Shown here piece after piece: positions 63,419 to 64,000 of a DNA stretch of 64,000 nt. Numbering within the stretch: position 1 is the first letter of the stretch; each line of letters starts with the position of its first letter. Both the position numbers and the translations under genes were made by a program. The DNA is from Bin87 sp965262485. GTDB taxonomy: Bacteria; Chloroflexota; Dehalococcoidia; Lucifugimonadales; UBA3495. The notes below the pieces were generated by a model, which did not search any database, was not told where the DNA came from, and was given only the letters and a program-made list of their open reading frames with translations. The stretch spans positions 124,001 to 188,000 of the forward strand of contig OZ253540.1 of the NCBI GenBank assembly GCA_965262485.1. Direction: 5' to 3'.

Positions 63419-64000
63419 ATGGCCGGCCTGACGGTTCCCCGAGACCTCCGGGACATCACGCCGGCCTGGCTGACCAAAGCCCTTCAGAGTGGGGGGGTGT
63501 CGGGAAGCGCTTCCGTCACCGGATACTCGACCGAGACCATCGCCGAGGGAAAGGGGTTTATGAACCGGCTGTTCCGGCTGACGCTGGACTACGATGTAGA
63601 TCTTCCCGGTCTCCCCGGCAGCATGATCGTCAAGCTCCCGTCCGCAGACCCTATGTTGAGGACGGTTTTCGACAGGCTGGGGCAGAACCGGCGCGAGGTC
63701 AGGTTTTACGAGGAGTTGGCAGCCAACGCTCACCTGCCAACTCCTCGTAGCTACTACTGTGGCATAGACCCGGCGACGGGGAACACCGTTCTGGCGCTGG
63801 AGGACATGAGCCACGCTCGCCAGGGCGATAGCGTGGCCGGCTGCTCTGTGGCCGAGGCTCGGCGCGCCATCTCCCAACTGGCCAGATTCCAGGCGTCCTG
63901 GTGGGACAACACTCGGTTGAACGGATTGGACTGGATGCCATTCAAGGATGCCGAAGCCGGCGCCTATCAGGCGATTTACCCGGGGGCGTGGCAATCGCTG
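63419..64000 (+). CDS. CHK/APH-like phosphotransferase copy, runs off the window
   Basis: 194 codons visible and open to the right edge. AGLTVPRDLRDITPAWLTKA, IAEGKGFMNRLFRLTL, SMIVKLPSADPMLRTVFDRL (ATP Lys), TPRSYYCGIDPATGNTVLAL and EDMSHARQGDSVAG align throughout with the kinase at 35265-36362. The catalytic HGD...N and DWE segments would lie beyond the window. No lesion in the visible part, unlike the methyltransferase before it. Confidence 0.8.
   Translation, partial: MAGLTVPRDLRDITPAWLTKALQSGGVSGSASVTGYSTETIAEGKGFMNRLFRLTLDYDVDLPGLPGSMIVKLPSADPMLRTVFDRLGQNRREVRFYEELAANAHLPTPRSYYCGIDPATGNTVLALEDMSHARQGDSVAGCSVAEARRAISQLARFQASWWDNTRLNGLDWMPFKDAEAGAYQAIYPGAWQSL

Noticed and set aside
1..64000. 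tRNA genes
   Set aside because: No GTTCRANNC T-loop with a fitting acceptor stem was seen on either strand by eye; a covariance search was not possible.

Overview
The window looks like chromosome of a GC-rich, free-living or host-associated Chloroflexota bacterium. A marine SAR202/Dehalococcoidia-type lineage is my inference from gene content: class III CoA-transferase, Gfo/Idh oxidoreductase, peptide-type ABC transport, cupin, VOC and NHL-propeller genes, and a luciferase-like monooxygenase remnant. There is no rRNA or recognisable tRNA to confirm this. The striking general property is decay and mobility. Intact metabolic genes are separated by IS fragments (IS630, IS256, IS21, IS110, IS5 and IS4 types), two MITE families and small palindromic repeats. 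Many recognisable genes also carry one-base frameshifts, often in G or C runs, so either the locus is degenerating or the assembly has indel errors.

Layout. 0-14 kb holds catabolic and housekeeping genes: an isoaspartate methyltransferase, a Gfo/Idh oxidoreductase, a CaiB-type CoA-transferase, a cupin, an M24 creatinase-like protein, an MFS carrier, a large lipoprotein with a fibronectin-like domain, and tex. 14-17 kb holds two broken NurA nuclease genes around a DUF5679 mini-gene, then a possible small RNA with a strong terminator. 17-29 kb is a peptide-type ABC importer: one frameshifted binding protein, a small membrane protein, two permeases and two ATPases. Two further, tandemly duplicated binding lipoproteins follow after IS debris. 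30.7-36.4 kb contains a carboxylic-acid-reductase-like protein (adenylation, carrier and reductase domains), a methyltransferase and a CHK/APH-like kinase. A decayed methyltransferase copy lies just upstream, and a second methyltransferase-kinase pair sits at the right end of the window (62.8-64 kb).

37-40 kb is a betaine-synthesis operon: a hypothetical protein, a sarcosine/dimethylglycine methyltransferase, a glycine/sarcosine methyltransferase and a frameshifted 2H phosphoesterase. It suggests osmoprotection by glycine methylation. HigBA and DUF433/DUF5615 toxin-antitoxin modules follow, with an SDR, an intact IS630 element, a VOC protein, an NHL propeller and an IS21 element. 52-59 kb holds a small P-loop kinase, a sigma-factor fragment trapped between a MITE and an IS110 fragment, and a set of small secreted or membrane ORFs with hairpins. 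A membrane-anchored protein paired with a matrixin-like protease and an IS5-type element with a frameshift site complete that stretch. 59-62.8 kb has an MFS exporter, a wrecked IS630 and a sulfatase gene fused by deletion to the tail of an SDR.

The most system-like content is the reductase/methyltransferase/kinase cassette, of which parts occur three times, and the betaine operon with its unrecognised first gene.
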